NCBI GenBank assembly: GCA_946902875.1 | Contig: OX336338.1 | Span: 8,919,971-8,983,970, forward strand | Direction: 5' to 3' | Origin: Nematopogon swammerdamellus | Taxonomy: Eukaryota; Arthropoda; Insecta; Lepidoptera; Adelidae | DNA length: 64,000 nucleotides | The notes under the pieces: generated by a model | What the model saw: only the letters and a program-made list of their open reading frames with translations | Database searches by the model: none | What the model was told of the DNA's origin: nothing | In this document: in pieces, positions 20,510 through 30,071 of the stretch | Layout: each line of letters begins with the position of its first letter | Numbering within the stretch: the stretch's first letter is position 1 | Made by a program: the position numbers and the translations under genes

Positions 20510-20536
20510 GCGCCAAATTTGCTCGGGCCGCCCCTG
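20510..20536. mobile_element. Possible hAT terminal fragment
   Basis: GCGCCAAATTTGCTCGGGCC followed by GCCCCTG resembles a hAT right end (inverted CAGGGGC). No left partner was found. Confidence 0.3.
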
Positions 20537-20547
20537 TGTGGAAGCAG

Positions 20548-20711
20548 AGTCGTCGGAGAAGCCGACAGCGAGCCGCGCGAGGCCCAGGCATATGCGACTG
20601 AACGCATTTGCGACCAACAGTATCATCCTGAACGATCTGTTCGTTGCGCCAACCCCGATGCCCCCCAAGCGCAAGTACTTAGTCTCCTTTATCTTTGATA
20701 ACTATAACTAA
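20548..20711 (+). CDS. Candidate exon, unknown protein
   Basis: GC-rich ORF after an AG acceptor (GGAAGCAG). Starting in the phase left by the donor at 17726, it reads SSEKPTASRARPRHMRLNAF and on through LNDLFVAPTPMPPKRK to a stop at 20709. The codon composition differs sharply from the AT-rich flanks, which suggests real coding DNA. The acceptor lacks a good pyrimidine tract. I recognise no domain. It could instead be unrelated to 17684, or a leftover from a mobile element. Confidence 0.3.
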
Positions 20712-20904
20712 CATTTGCGCGCAGCTTCGCTCGCGTGAATTTAGGTTTAAGACAAATTTAATAGGTATATTCTACCATCGATCTTACTTCGGTTGGCACA
20801 TTACGAGTTACTCCCGTTCTCGCCATCTCCGGTTAAGTCTCGACGGACAGTTATTTGTAGGTTAAAGTGAAATTTCTCATACATTTGACAGGAGTTACGT
20901 AACT

Positions 20905-21017
20905 GGAAAGCAGTGGTTCCGTACCGCTGAAGGCTGGAAGGACTGGAGGAAAATTGGAGAGGCGTATGTCCAGCAGTGGACGCTTACACGCTGACTGACT
21001 GACTGAGTGACTGACCT
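20905..21017 (+). pseudogene. RTE-like 3' end with GACT tail
   Basis: Spells GWKDWRKIGEAYVQQWTLTR-like residues and ends in CTGACTGACTGACTGAG. The same unit occurs at 32586 and, inverted, at 52841. Confidence 0.65.
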
Positions 21018-21360
21018 AACTGGCAGCTGCATCCTACCCGACGTTGATGTCGTAAAACGATGTGTTGATTGAATTCTTAGCTGAGCCCGTGGTGGGTCCT
21101 CTCGCTTTGTATGTTTGTTTACGTAACAATGCACGTTTTTCGCGGTACGTTTTTCACGCGAGTCAAGCCGCGCGAAAAAGCCAGTATTTAACTACAAGTA
21201 AAATAGTTTGATTTTGAAAAGTTAATTAAGTAAAATGAAATCAATACGTTTATTAATATCTTATAATAATACTCCGACTGCGCCACTTTCGACACCACCG
21301 CTCAGCTCTTACGAATACATCTGAATCTGAAAAATTCATCAGAATTGATTCAGTTGTTTT
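21018..21360. other. No gene seen
   Basis: Nothing recognised beyond GCGCGAAAAAG-like short repeats. Confidence 0.4.
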
Positions 21361-21715
21361 TAGGGTTCCGTATCCATACGGAAGCCTATTACTAAGCCTA
21401 CACCGTCTGTCTGTCTGCTTGTCTGTCCGTCCGTCGAGGGATGTACCTTTTGAACCACTATAGGTAGGTAGCCGGTTGAAATTGTCATAGAATATGTGTT
21501 ATTATGGCGGATATTCCAAGAAATAATAAAAAATGCAATAACAAAAATTAAGGGGGGTTCACAAGAAACGTGCTAAGAATCGATTAGCACATATTAACGC
21601 TACAACATAACACTTCGCATTGCAGACAGACAAAAGATGAACAGATATGGTTTTTTGACAAGTACGGTATAGCCACAGCGGATCTACGGAACCCTCCGTG
21701 CGTGAGGAAAACTCA
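21361..21715 (-). repeat. Dispersed repeat R, minus strand
   Basis: Both signatures are present: TAGGGTTCCGTATCC-GGAAGCCTATTACTAAG at one end and ACGGAACCCTCCGTGCG at the other, with a CTGTCTGTCTG tract. Confidence 0.7.
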
Positions 21716-21861
21716 CACATGACCGATTTTTTCCGTGGCCAAACACACAAACAAACGAACAATTCCAAAAAAATGTATACGTTCTATGACATATCATTCA
21801 TCCCCCAACAAAGTTGTTTGCAAATACTGTCAAATGTACAGACAATTTCACATAACTATTG

Positions 21862-21978
21862 TCAAATCAAAACAAACGTGCAGCTCGCACAACAAAATGT
21901 TATGGCTTAGTGAAGGGAGATTCCCTTCACTAAGCCATAAAACTTTATTATGCGAACTGCACGTTTGTTTTGATTTGA
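21862..21978. mobile_element. Palindromic MITE, family P2
   Basis: Arms begin TCAAATCAAAACAAACGTGC and are inverted at the right. The centre GTGAAGGGA/TCCCTTCAC is a perfect palindrome. Its inner part (ATGGCTT with AATAAAGTT-like arms) resembles 42943-43070. Confidence 0.75.
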
Positions 21979-22097
21979 GAATAGTTAAAAATAAGTGCTA
22001 AAAATATTAACAATAAAACGTTTAAAATTACAAACTTTACTAAGTATTGCTAATCTAGAAAATAAAATTGTGTAAATATATTTACATAGAGTAAATA

Positions 22098-22642
22098 CAG
22101 GGTGTTCGGCACATGGACCGGCAACATTTTTTTGTAGGTAAGTGGGGTCATTTGCAAGGTTTTGACCACAGGTTTTGACCTATGAGTCATAACATGTTAC
22201 AAGGTTGTTATCGTTCTGTTCTGGTCTCTGCCCCTAATTTTTGCCACATAGTGAATGATTTGTATGACATGTGGTACATCGTTGGAAAGGGCGTAAACTA
22301 GCGTACTTTTTAAAGGAAAATGAATAATGAAATTAAGATTCTGTCATATTTTTACTCGTTCTCTGGACTTTGGGAGGTCATAAGTCCTTTTCATGGTACC
22401 TATTAACTTCATCAAATGATATTTTTCCTAGAACAAGGATACATTTTATTTCGTGCTGATACAATCATAAACAAAAAAGTTACAAGGGGTTAAAGCTGAG
22501 ATTTTGGTAATTTTCAAAAATAAAAATAATCGTATCTCGATACCACGTGACACCAGACAAAAGGTGTCATAGGTCAAAACCTTGCATATGACCCCACTTA
22601 CCTACAAAAACATATTTGTCGGTCGATGTGCCGAGCACCCTG
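22098..22642. mobile_element. TA-flanked MITE, mariner-like ends
   Basis: CAGGGTGTTCGGCACAT is inverted at the right end. TA flanks both sides (22096-22097, 22643-22644). Subterminal arms containing GTAGGTAAGTGGGGTCAT are also inverted. No transposase. A half copy lies at 45625. Confidence 0.75.
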
Positions 22643-23950
22643 TATACTGGTAATTAAATATATTTAATTGTGTGTAGTGTGTGTTTATTTAGGGGTTAGT
22701 TTCAGCCGTTGACCTTTTGTAGCTCACCTCGCGAGTCGATGCAGTTCGATTGGGCTGCCCCTATAAAGGAACAGGAGTACGACAGTAAGTAGCTATACGA
22801 GTAATTTGTATGTGCAACCTAACCTAACCTATACCAATACTGAAATTATACTTTTGTTACTATATTAAATATGTCATTAATTTATTGATGTAACCCGTGA
22901 ACGAAGTCCAAAAATATAGAAAAAAAACTAATAGTTTTCAACGATAGAAACACTGCAGAAAATGCATTCCTAAGAAATCTCTTTTCATTATTAACACTTA
23001 ACAAATCAATCGCATCCTTAGAACTGAACTGACGTTAAATTAAGTATTTTTTGGGCATTCGCAAAGAAACTAAGTATGTAGCATTGATTTAATCAATGGT
23101 ATGTAGGTACCTAAGAAGATTATAAAATAGAAAATGTTCAAATAGCAACAACACATACCTATCCTAAACAAAATTGTTTTGCAAGGTCTGAGAAAAAAAA
23201 ACTTTTTTGAGATTGTATAAAGTACTGTAAGTTTACTCTTCTCTGCAGTACAGAAGGCGCACTTATTGTCAATTTAATCAAGGTTCAATGACTTCCCAGA
23301 CAGTGCGTTGTACTCAAACTCCACCGAGGATATTCGCGAGCTGAAGTGAACGCCTCAAATATCGGTAAAATGTTTTGTTTATCTATGCATAAGTCAAAAT
23401 ATATCATGTAGTAAGCATTTCAAAGTAACATTGCAATTTTATATACAATAAAAGAAAGTACTTATTATGTATAATAGAAATCATCCATCATGGGGACGAG
23501 AGGTCCGAGGTTCGAACCCGGTTGGCGTGAACTAATGAGTTTTTTCTCATTTGTAAAAATGTATGTGCATAAATTTTTACAATAGGTAGTAAAACTGTAG
23601 GTCCACACCGTCGCGTCTGGGTGTTATAGCTGCGCGGCTGCGCTATGGACGTTTAAAATTAACTAAGCTCTTTCAGAGCACTAAATGGAGAACATGTAGG
23701 TCCACCGGGTTAACTGGAAGAAATTGTCTAAGGCAATAAGTCCTTCTCTTCCAGTTGTCACACATTAAGTGGCATAAAGTTTAATATTTACTTATTTATA
23801 GTGGTAGTTGCTAAATTTGTATCTTTCCGCCTGCAACCTACGTAGTCCCTCAAAATTTTACCTTACTGCAAAGCAGCGACGCTAGCCAGCCTATGTAGTC
23901 CTTGAAGGCCACTAGTCTCCACAATAACATAGTGTTTATTTCATGCGCAG
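22643..23950. other. Mostly unique DNA, no gene established
   Basis: A short (AACCT)3 run at 22816-22830 equals the insect telomere repeat but is too short to matter. 23690-23765 resembles a LINE 3' UTR. No exon was found. Confidence 0.45.
23480..23552 (+). repeat. SINE-2 head fragment
   Basis: GAGAGGTCCGAGGTTCGAAC followed by CCGGTTGGCGTGAACT matches the B-box side of the tRNA-Ser/Leu-like head at 36060-36170. Confidence 0.6.
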
Positions 23951-24151
23951 TGTGAGCTGCCCGTAGTGATGGGGGAAAGTGCAGACTGCCAAGGAACACT
24001 GTCGAATGACATGTTCGTCGACGCCAAAGACATTAAACTAATCTCTTTGGTCGACGCATACCTCAAGTCGCAGAAGGAGAGCGTGGTGATATTCGGCCGG
24101 TCGCAGCCTTCGCGCAAGGAAGCCGTTACGACGAATATAGGACAGGCTTAG
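23951..24151 (+). CDS. Hypothetical protein, N-terminal part
   Basis: Open frame beginning after an AG acceptor (TTCATGCGCAG at 23950), read as CELPVVMGESADCQGT and on to SRKEAVTTNIGQA, then TAG at 24149. GC content and codon pattern look coding and unlike the flanking DNA. A mid-region stretch ISLVDAYLKSQKESVVIFGR is predicted as one helix and one strand at most, with no signal peptide or membrane segment. The ORF at 24188-24535 is in the same frame, only this stop between them. I recognise no family. It may be an exon of an unknown gene, a pseudogene, or part of a domesticated element. Confidence 0.4.
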   Translation, partial: CELPVVMGESADCQGTLSNDMFVDAKDIKLISLVDAYLKSQKESVVIFGRSQPSRKEAVTTNIGQA

Positions 24152-24205
24152 ATTATAAATTTTATTGGTCTCCGCGCATCTGCGCATTTGGATAAATATA
24201 TCGCC

Positions 24206-24535
24206 ATGTCAAATAGAAACTTGGAGAATGTATTAAAAATGAAGAAGATTGCCGAGAAACTGGATGCCGAAGAAGAGGAGCTTTCTGCATCGACCCACTA
24301 CCGCGACAACAGCGACAGCTGCTGGGAAGACAGCGACAGCCGCCAAGATAACGACGACCTCGACGACCACAATCGCCACAAGAACAACGACAACAGCCAC
24401 GCCAACAGCGACAACAGCCACGCTAACAGCGACAACAGCCACGCTAACAGTGGAGACAACGCCAGCGACAGCGACGCCGACGAGAAGGCGGTGAAGTGCC
24501 TCGGCAGCGATATGTGCGACAAACTGAACATGTAA
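24206..24535 (+). CDS. Acidic Asn/Ser/His-rich hypothetical protein
   Basis: 110 codons from the ATG at 24206, same frame as the ORF ending at 24151. The first 30 residues are helical and charged (ENVLKMKKIAEKLDAEEEEL), then comes a low-complexity acidic region. Three copies of a 21-bp unit (DNSHANS) lie at 24389-24451. It ends LGSDMCDKLNM. The composition suggests a disordered acidic tail. Function unknown; it may be the C-terminal half of the preceding ORF. Confidence 0.4.
   Translation: MSNRNLENVLKMKKIAEKLDAEEEELSASTHYRDNSDSCWEDSDSRQDNDDLDDHNRHKNNDNSHANSDNSHANSDNSHANSGDNASDSDADEKAVKCLGSDMCDKLNM
24389..24451 (+). repeat. Three 21-bp units in coding frame
   Basis: GACAACAGCCACGCYAACAG followed by C, three times, preserving the reading frame. 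Confidence 0.8.
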
Positions 24536-24862
24536 TAAGTAGGAGCAACCGGCGTAAATTCTCGTCAGAATAACAACGAAAAATGGAAAAATCAAATTAG
24601 TTTTATACCATTACCCAAACCATTACCTGAATATACAAATAATTAGGTATACAGGATAATTTTAGATTAAAACATAAAAACAATTATAATTCAATTATAT
24701 TGTATGACCAAAGAGCTCATTGTGTATGACACAATAATTATATTTTAGGAAAGATAGGTTATCTATATGACATTCAGTGCTCACACATGGCACGTCCTTG
24801 AAAAGTTGAAAGAAAGAACTAAAGTGATGCGCCGACTCGAATAGTATTATTCCAATTACTAG
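24536..24862. other. No gene seen
   Basis: AT-rich sequence following the acidic ORF. Confidence 0.45.
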
Positions 24863-24912
24863 CTGTTGCCCGCGGCTTCGCTCGCGTGAAATTCGTATTT
24901 GAAATAAGAATC

Positions 24913-25240
24913 TAAGTAACTAAGGGCGAGGCCGAAGGCCGAGCTGCGTTCAGGTAAACGATAAATCTTCTCAAATAAAGTAAGCAACTAACGGCGAGGC
25001 CGAAGGCCCAGCTGCATCCTGAAAGACAATAAACCTTCGCGAAGAAAGTAAGTAACTAAGGGTGAGGCCGAAGGCCGAGCTGCGTTCAGGAAGACGATAA
25101 ACCTTCTCGAAGAAAGTAAGTAACTAAGGGCGAGGCCGAAGGCCGAGCTGCTTTCAGGAAAACGATAAACCTTCTGGAAGAAAGGAAGTAACTAAGTGCG
25201 AGGCCGAAGGCCGAGCTGCGTTCAGGTAAACCAAAAACCC
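24913..25240 (+). repeat. Five 68-bp tandem units
   Basis: GAGGCCGAAGGCC recurs at 24928, 24996, 25064, 25132 and 25200, exactly 68 bp apart. Each unit contains CGAAGAAAGTAAGTAACTAA or a close variant. Confidence 0.9.
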
Positions 25241-25361
25241 TCTTCCGCCTTCGGGCCTCGCCTTTAATGACTTCCTTTCTTCGATAGAATATAATATCGT
25301 TTACTCCATCTATTTATTTCATAAAATATAAAAAGTTATATTAAAACTAAATAATTAAAAC

Positions 25362-25850
25362 CTACCTAACAAACATTAAAATAACTATCACAAAATGGGC
25401 GTTTTCAAATGTTCCTAGAACACTTGCGGCATTACCCCGCTGGATGGCAAGGCTTACCGTTTGAATGAAGTAGGCCCTTGATTGCGGGACATCAGTTGCG
25501 TCCACCAGCAGAGGCCCAAGCCTCTTCAAGAAGCTTTTGGCTTCACTGACTGCTCTACGGACCGAGGGTTTCAACCGCAAACGCAACAATTTCGAAATCT
25601 TGAATTATATTTCTATAATATTTGTTGCGTTTGAGGCTCTCCGCCCCGACCTCGGCCGCGCCAGCCGCTCCTTGAAGATGCCCAAACGTGACTTGGAGCC
25701 AATGTTAGAACACAAATGGCGTCCCACATCAAAGACCTACCCTTAGCCCATGGAACTAAGGTGATACCATCGGGCCTCTTACCATCCAGCCGGGAATAAC
25801 CGCAACGTTTTAGGATGCACGGTATGTTTGTCGTCAGAAGCATGGACTTT
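25362..25850 (-). pseudogene. Retroelement C-terminal remnant
   Basis: Minus-strand pieces read LDGKRPDGITLVPWAKGRSL, then WDAICVLTLAPSHV, and, in another frame, SLAIQRGNAASVLGTF. The same protein tail is found at 30520-30955. A frameshift and stops disable it. Confidence 0.7.
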
Positions 25851-26166
25851 AAAATAAAATTTAAATTAAATTAACTCAATCTTAATATCGCTTAGTTACC
25901 TACTTTCTTCAAGATGGTTTAGCTTCTTCCTGAACGCAGCTCGGCATGCGGCCTCGCCCATAGTTACTTACTTAATTCAAGAATGTTTTTCTTCTTCCTG
26001 AACTCAGCTCCGACTTCCGCCTCGCCCTTAGTTACTTTCATCGAGAAGGAATATCGTTTACGTAAGCGCAGATCCGCCTTCGGCTCCGCCTTCGGCCCCG
26101 CCTTTAGTTACTTACTTTCTTTTTTTTTAAATACGAATTTCACGCGAGCGAAGCCGCGGGCAACAG

Positions 26167-26502
26167 AAATATAAATTGCACCAATGACAGCGACATAAGT
26201 TCGACTTCAATTTTTTTTTTATTTATCGAACATTTTGTCGCCGGCCATCTCACGTCGAGATGACAGTTCTCCGTTGTCAACTTGACATTTAAAATTGTTT
26301 TTTACCTTTATATTACTTTGGATTACGTGATTTTAAATGCGCATTAATATTTATAATAATTTTTTGTTTATTATGTTAATCCGGGAAATACACTGTCACT
26401 ATACAAAGTTTCGTCAAATTCCGTTCAGTGGTTTTTGCGTGATGCGCGTACAGACAAACAGAGATTATTAATTTTACGATTTTATTATATTTATAAATAG
26501 AT
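26167..26502. other. No gene seen
   Basis: AT-rich. The stretch near 26400-26460 (AAAGTTTCGTCAAATTCCGT, GCGTGATGCGCG, ACAAACA) looks like common lepidopteran repeat tail sequence. Confidence 0.4.
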
Positions 26503-26695
26503 AGAAGCTAGAAGATATAGAAGAAGATAGATAGATAGATACATAGATAAGATAGAAGATAGATATATAGATAGAAGAAGATAGAAGAATATAGAATAGA
26601 TATAGAAGATATAGAAGAAGATACAATATAGAATAGATAGATATAGATAGATAGAAAATAGATAGAATAGAAAATATATATATCTATATAGATTA
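26503..26695. repeat. GATA/AGAA-rich microsatellite
   Basis: Imperfect GATA, AGAAGATA and similar units; minus-strand ORFs rich in Tyr/Leu/Ile/Ser here are artefacts. Confidence 0.9.
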
Positions 26696-27180
26696 ATTGA
26701 TTCATTTGCTTGTTTCATTTATTTTGAACAGTGTCTTAATTATATTTATTTCATAATTACCTAATTGTGTTTTTCCTTTCTTCTCTCCAGCACAAGTGAG
26801 AAATCAATTTATATATTTATTAGTTCTTAAATTTGGCTTAGTAGGTACGTTTTCCCCATTGGCTTTAGCTTCACCTGGTAAAATAAAAACAGCCTCCTCC
26901 CGATTCCCTCTCAAAAATACATAAAAAATTGGATTGGCTCACAATAAGCAAAGTCAGTTTAACTTTAAATTATTTTCCAATTATTCTTTATCCGTCCGTT
27001 CTAATAGATCGGCGATAAGGAAGGTCCAAGAAATCGCCTGTGGTGTTTTTATTAGTCTCAGCTCAGCAGATGCCTAGCCATCTACCTAACTAGATTACAT
27101 AACTTCCCCTGAACACAAACATGATGAACTGAACATGAACACGTCGCGTCGTCGTAGCACGCGCTATAATAACTATAGGT
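26696..27180. other. No gene seen
   Basis: Nothing recognised. Confidence 0.45.
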
Positions 27181-27334
27181 ACAGTTCCCGGCAGCAAATC
27201 ATGCGTGTCGAGCTTTAGAAAGAGACAACGCGATTATAGAGCGTCGTCCCTGTCGCACAGAGACGTGCAAGTTCGTGCGACAGGGCGGTCTCTTTCTAAA
27301 GCTCAACACTCATTATTTGCTGCCGGGAACTGTG
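27181..27334. mobile_element. Palindromic MITE, family P1 (best preserved)
   Basis: ACAGTTCCCGGCAGCAAAT at the left is inverted at the right, and AGCTTTAGAAAGAGAC is inverted as well. Length about 154 bp. Confidence 0.85.
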
Positions 27335-27526
27335 CCCACATTTTTAAGGCGTGTGAGCGCTAAGACTAATAGATATCTGAACAACATTTTGTTGTGTAAA
27401 AACATGTGTTATCTAAAAGTAGGTATTATTAATTCCACAAAAAAGTTAATGAAAAACTGTCTTAAAAAACATTACACCGCCTTCAAAAAAAACATTATAG
27501 AACTGAAAAGTGTTAAATAATATTTT

Positions 27527-27642
27527 GATTCATATTCGGACCCTGAGTTGAAAACGGTATAAATGCACAAAAGGTCAATCAATCTACCAATTTTCAGGTG
27601 TACTTTTGTACCGCCTTCAACTCAAGGGTCCGAATATGAATC
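27527..27642. repeat. Inverted repeat, 25-bp arms
   Basis: GATTCATATTCGGACCCTGA inverted as TCAAGGGTCCGAATATGAAT at the right. It lies in a dispersed unit with CCGCCTTCAAAAAA. Confidence 0.75.
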
Positions 27643-28289
27643 ACATTACAATAATATACCTTTCTTACCTGCAAATGGAATGGTAGGATACCATCAGGAT
27701 ATGGACAAAAAAAAAAGGATAACCTAGTCGGCGAGCGAAGTGAATAGGCGGAGATAAGAGGGTGGAGATACAAGCCGTGCATTGTGATTGGCTCCCGCCG
27801 CTTATGTAGTAAACTACTTAAGTATATAATATCATCCTCGCAGCGGCAGGTGGCGGCAGCCGCGGCGCGGCGGGGCGCGCCTGGGCGCGGCGGCGGCGCG
27901 CGGCGGCTCGCGGTACATTGCTCTATGTATTTATAACCGTATTTGTCATCTGTGCTTATATATAGCGTGCAGGTGGTACATGTACCTACAGGTGAGGCAG
28001 TATAACGTCCTTTTTTAGGTTTTTCAAAATACATTTTATGAAGCATGTCATTGTTATGTTTTTATACATATAATATATGTACATAAAAACATATTATGTC
28101 TTTATTGTTTTATAATGTAAGTTAAACATCTAAATAAATTTAGATTTTACAAGGTTTGGAAAATCATATCTGAAGATACATACAATATCGAGAAACACTT
28201 CACAGGTTAGGTTAGAAGATCTTCTAACCTTTTCTATCTTTTATTTTGCATACTTACAATACATATTTATTTATTCACAAAGAATCACT
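27643..28289. other. GC-rich island without a supported gene
   Basis: 27838-27915 is very GC-rich (GCGGCGGCGCGCGGC type). A 150-codon minus-strand ORF spans it but has no coding features apart from low complexity. Confidence 0.4.
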
Positions 28290-28292
28290 TCT

Positions 28293-29500
28293 GGCTTCCT
28301 TCCGGTTCCATCATCAGGACTCAGGACCAGTGGCGGCTGGTGACTTCAGTGACCGGTAGTGCGCGAAGTACCTTAAATACCAAATTTCCCAACACATTCC
28401 CGTCATGTTATTTCAAGATCGGGACTTCCGAATTTTTTAAACGCCTGCGTTTTATTATGTACATACCTAGTATGAATATTGTCAAGACACTCAATGAGTT
28501 GCAAAAAACAAGAAAAAATATCCAAACAAGTTTTTTAACTCATTTTTAGTACCTTTATGAACACACCCATAGACCGCAACACTAACTGCAACTTTCAAAA
28601 AGAAAACAGTAGTAATGTCCCAAAAATACTTCAAAAAAATATATAAAAATAAAAGCATTTGAAAGGTAGGAATTGAACCCGGGATCACCTGATTGTAAAG
28701 CCTTACCTTCAACCAACGCTTAAGCAAATATCGGCGACACTTAATTCCAGTATCACGTGACAGATAGCACAAAACCTAACTATATCCCATTTTAAATATT
28801 CGCGCGCTAACGGGTGTGTGACATCACATGACAGCGCGCTGAGTCTAGGCAGACGGACTGGTGCAAACCGAATTGCTCGCGACGTGTCGCACGCGCGGGT
28901 ATTCACGATATAGCGTCCTTGTTTGGCGCTCGTGCGCCGCACGCAGATCTCCATTTCGGCCCATCTTTCGTCTCACGCGCCAGCGGTGTTTTGCCGATCC
29001 CCTATACATTCAGTATTGGAGACCCGCGTGCGTGACTCGATTCCGCACGGAGCGCGCGTTTAAACGCAAAAAAGTGCCTTGTGATCTATAAAATAAGGTC
29101 GAATTCACATTCGTATTTATTTGGAGTACGATCTTAATGGTTTTAATGTAGGTATATTGAAAGATATTATTTATTTTGAGTGAAGTGAAGACTTCTCGTG
29201 GTATGGTAGTGCGGCGCACGAGCGCACTTTAGGACCAGCCGCCAGTGCTCAGGACCCTGGAAATAACATATGACTAGTACTTGCGAAGACAAATCCAACG
29301 AGCCCAAACACGGTGGATTTATCATGTGTGGCTTAGGAGTTCCTATGGCTTCATTCCGGCTCCATCATCAGGACCCTGGACATCATATATGACAAGAGTA
29401 CTTGCGAAGACAAATGCAACGTGCCCAAACACGTTGGGCTTATCATGTGTAGTTTAGGAGTTCCTATGGCTTCCTTCCGGCTCCATCATCAGAACCCAAC
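28293..29500 (+). repeat. About 119-bp tandem repeat, interrupted
   Basis: TTCCGGYTCCATCATCAG occurs near 28300, 29352 and 29471, the last two 119 bp apart, each followed by GACCCTGGA-like sequence and TTGCGAAGACAAATGCAACG. The first copy is split by the hAT element at 28328. Confidence 0.7.
28328..29247 (-). mobile_element. hAT-type nonautonomous element A
   Basis: CAGTGGCGGCTGGT and ACCAGCCGCCAGTG ends with exact 8-bp duplication CTCAGGAC (28320-28327, 29248-29255). 920 bp, no transposase. It matches element C (55941-56928) in reverse. A tRNA-like stretch lies at about 28665-28735 on the minus strand (B-box-like GGTTCAATTCC). Confidence 0.85.
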
Positions 29501-29590
29501 CAACAATTTAACAAAGTCACCCGAGGATCTGCAAAGCCGTGATTTGATTTTTCACAATTTATTTCATACATCATAGCGGTTCCCGCGTTC

Positions 29591-30037
29591 TTGGCCTCTG
29601 TCTATGGCGTTTCAGATCTGGTTCTCAACATGTTACCTAATAATGGAGCCGGAACTGAAATTAGTCATAGAACCGAGGCCTTAGACGTTTGGAAGACGAT
29701 GTGCCCGGGCGATGACGCCGTCCCGAAATACCCATCGGTACAAAGAAACTGGGATGTTATAAATGCAACGAGAATAAGTAAAACGCTGCATTGGGATAGT
29801 GTGGCCGATGTAGCGCGATACAAAGCCTCGTGCACTTATGAGTCCGGTGCTTGGCTCCACTGCCTTCCCTCCAAACCTTTAGGCACACTATTAGACAACA
29901 ACACTATTCGAATTTCTTTCGCACTCCGGCTCGGCTGCGATATCGTGCAGCGTCACCAGTGCGTGTGCGGGGCCCAGGTTGAGGTAGATGGGAGACACGG
30001 CCTTAGCTGCGGAAGGAGTGCTGGAAGAATACCGCGT

Positions 30038-30071
<34 letters not shown>

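Larger units (their letters stand above)
24863..26166. mobile_element. Foldback element with exact 38-bp inverted ends
   Basis: CTGTTGCCCGCGGCTTCGCT (24863) and the next 18 bases are exactly inverted at 26129-26166. Inside, GAGGCCGAAGGCC units run forward on the left (24928-25212) and reversed on the right (25905-26100). The centre holds a minus-strand retroelement remnant. Related pieces lie at 34032-34617, 38075-38310, 39586-41175 and 43863-44290. Confidence 0.75.

Noticed and set aside
22816..22830. Interstitial telomere repeat (AACCT)3
   Set aside because: Only three units; expected by chance in AT-rich DNA.
24233..24595. 120-codon Val/Ala-rich minus-strand ORF
   Set aside because: Antisense shadow of the acidic repeat ORF; caused by the CAACAGCGACAAC repeat.
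24913..25240. CRISPR-like array of 68-bp spaced repeats
   Set aside because: Eukaryotic context, whole units are tandemly repeated rather than repeat plus unique spacer, and they lie in a foldback element.
26491..26718. Tyr/Ile/Leu-rich minus-strand ORFs that look like membrane proteins
   Set aside because: Translation of a GATA microsatellite.
27594..28046. 150-codon minus-strand ORF
   Set aside because: Driven by a GC-rich low-complexity stretch and a repeat arm; no splice signals, domain or conserved composition.
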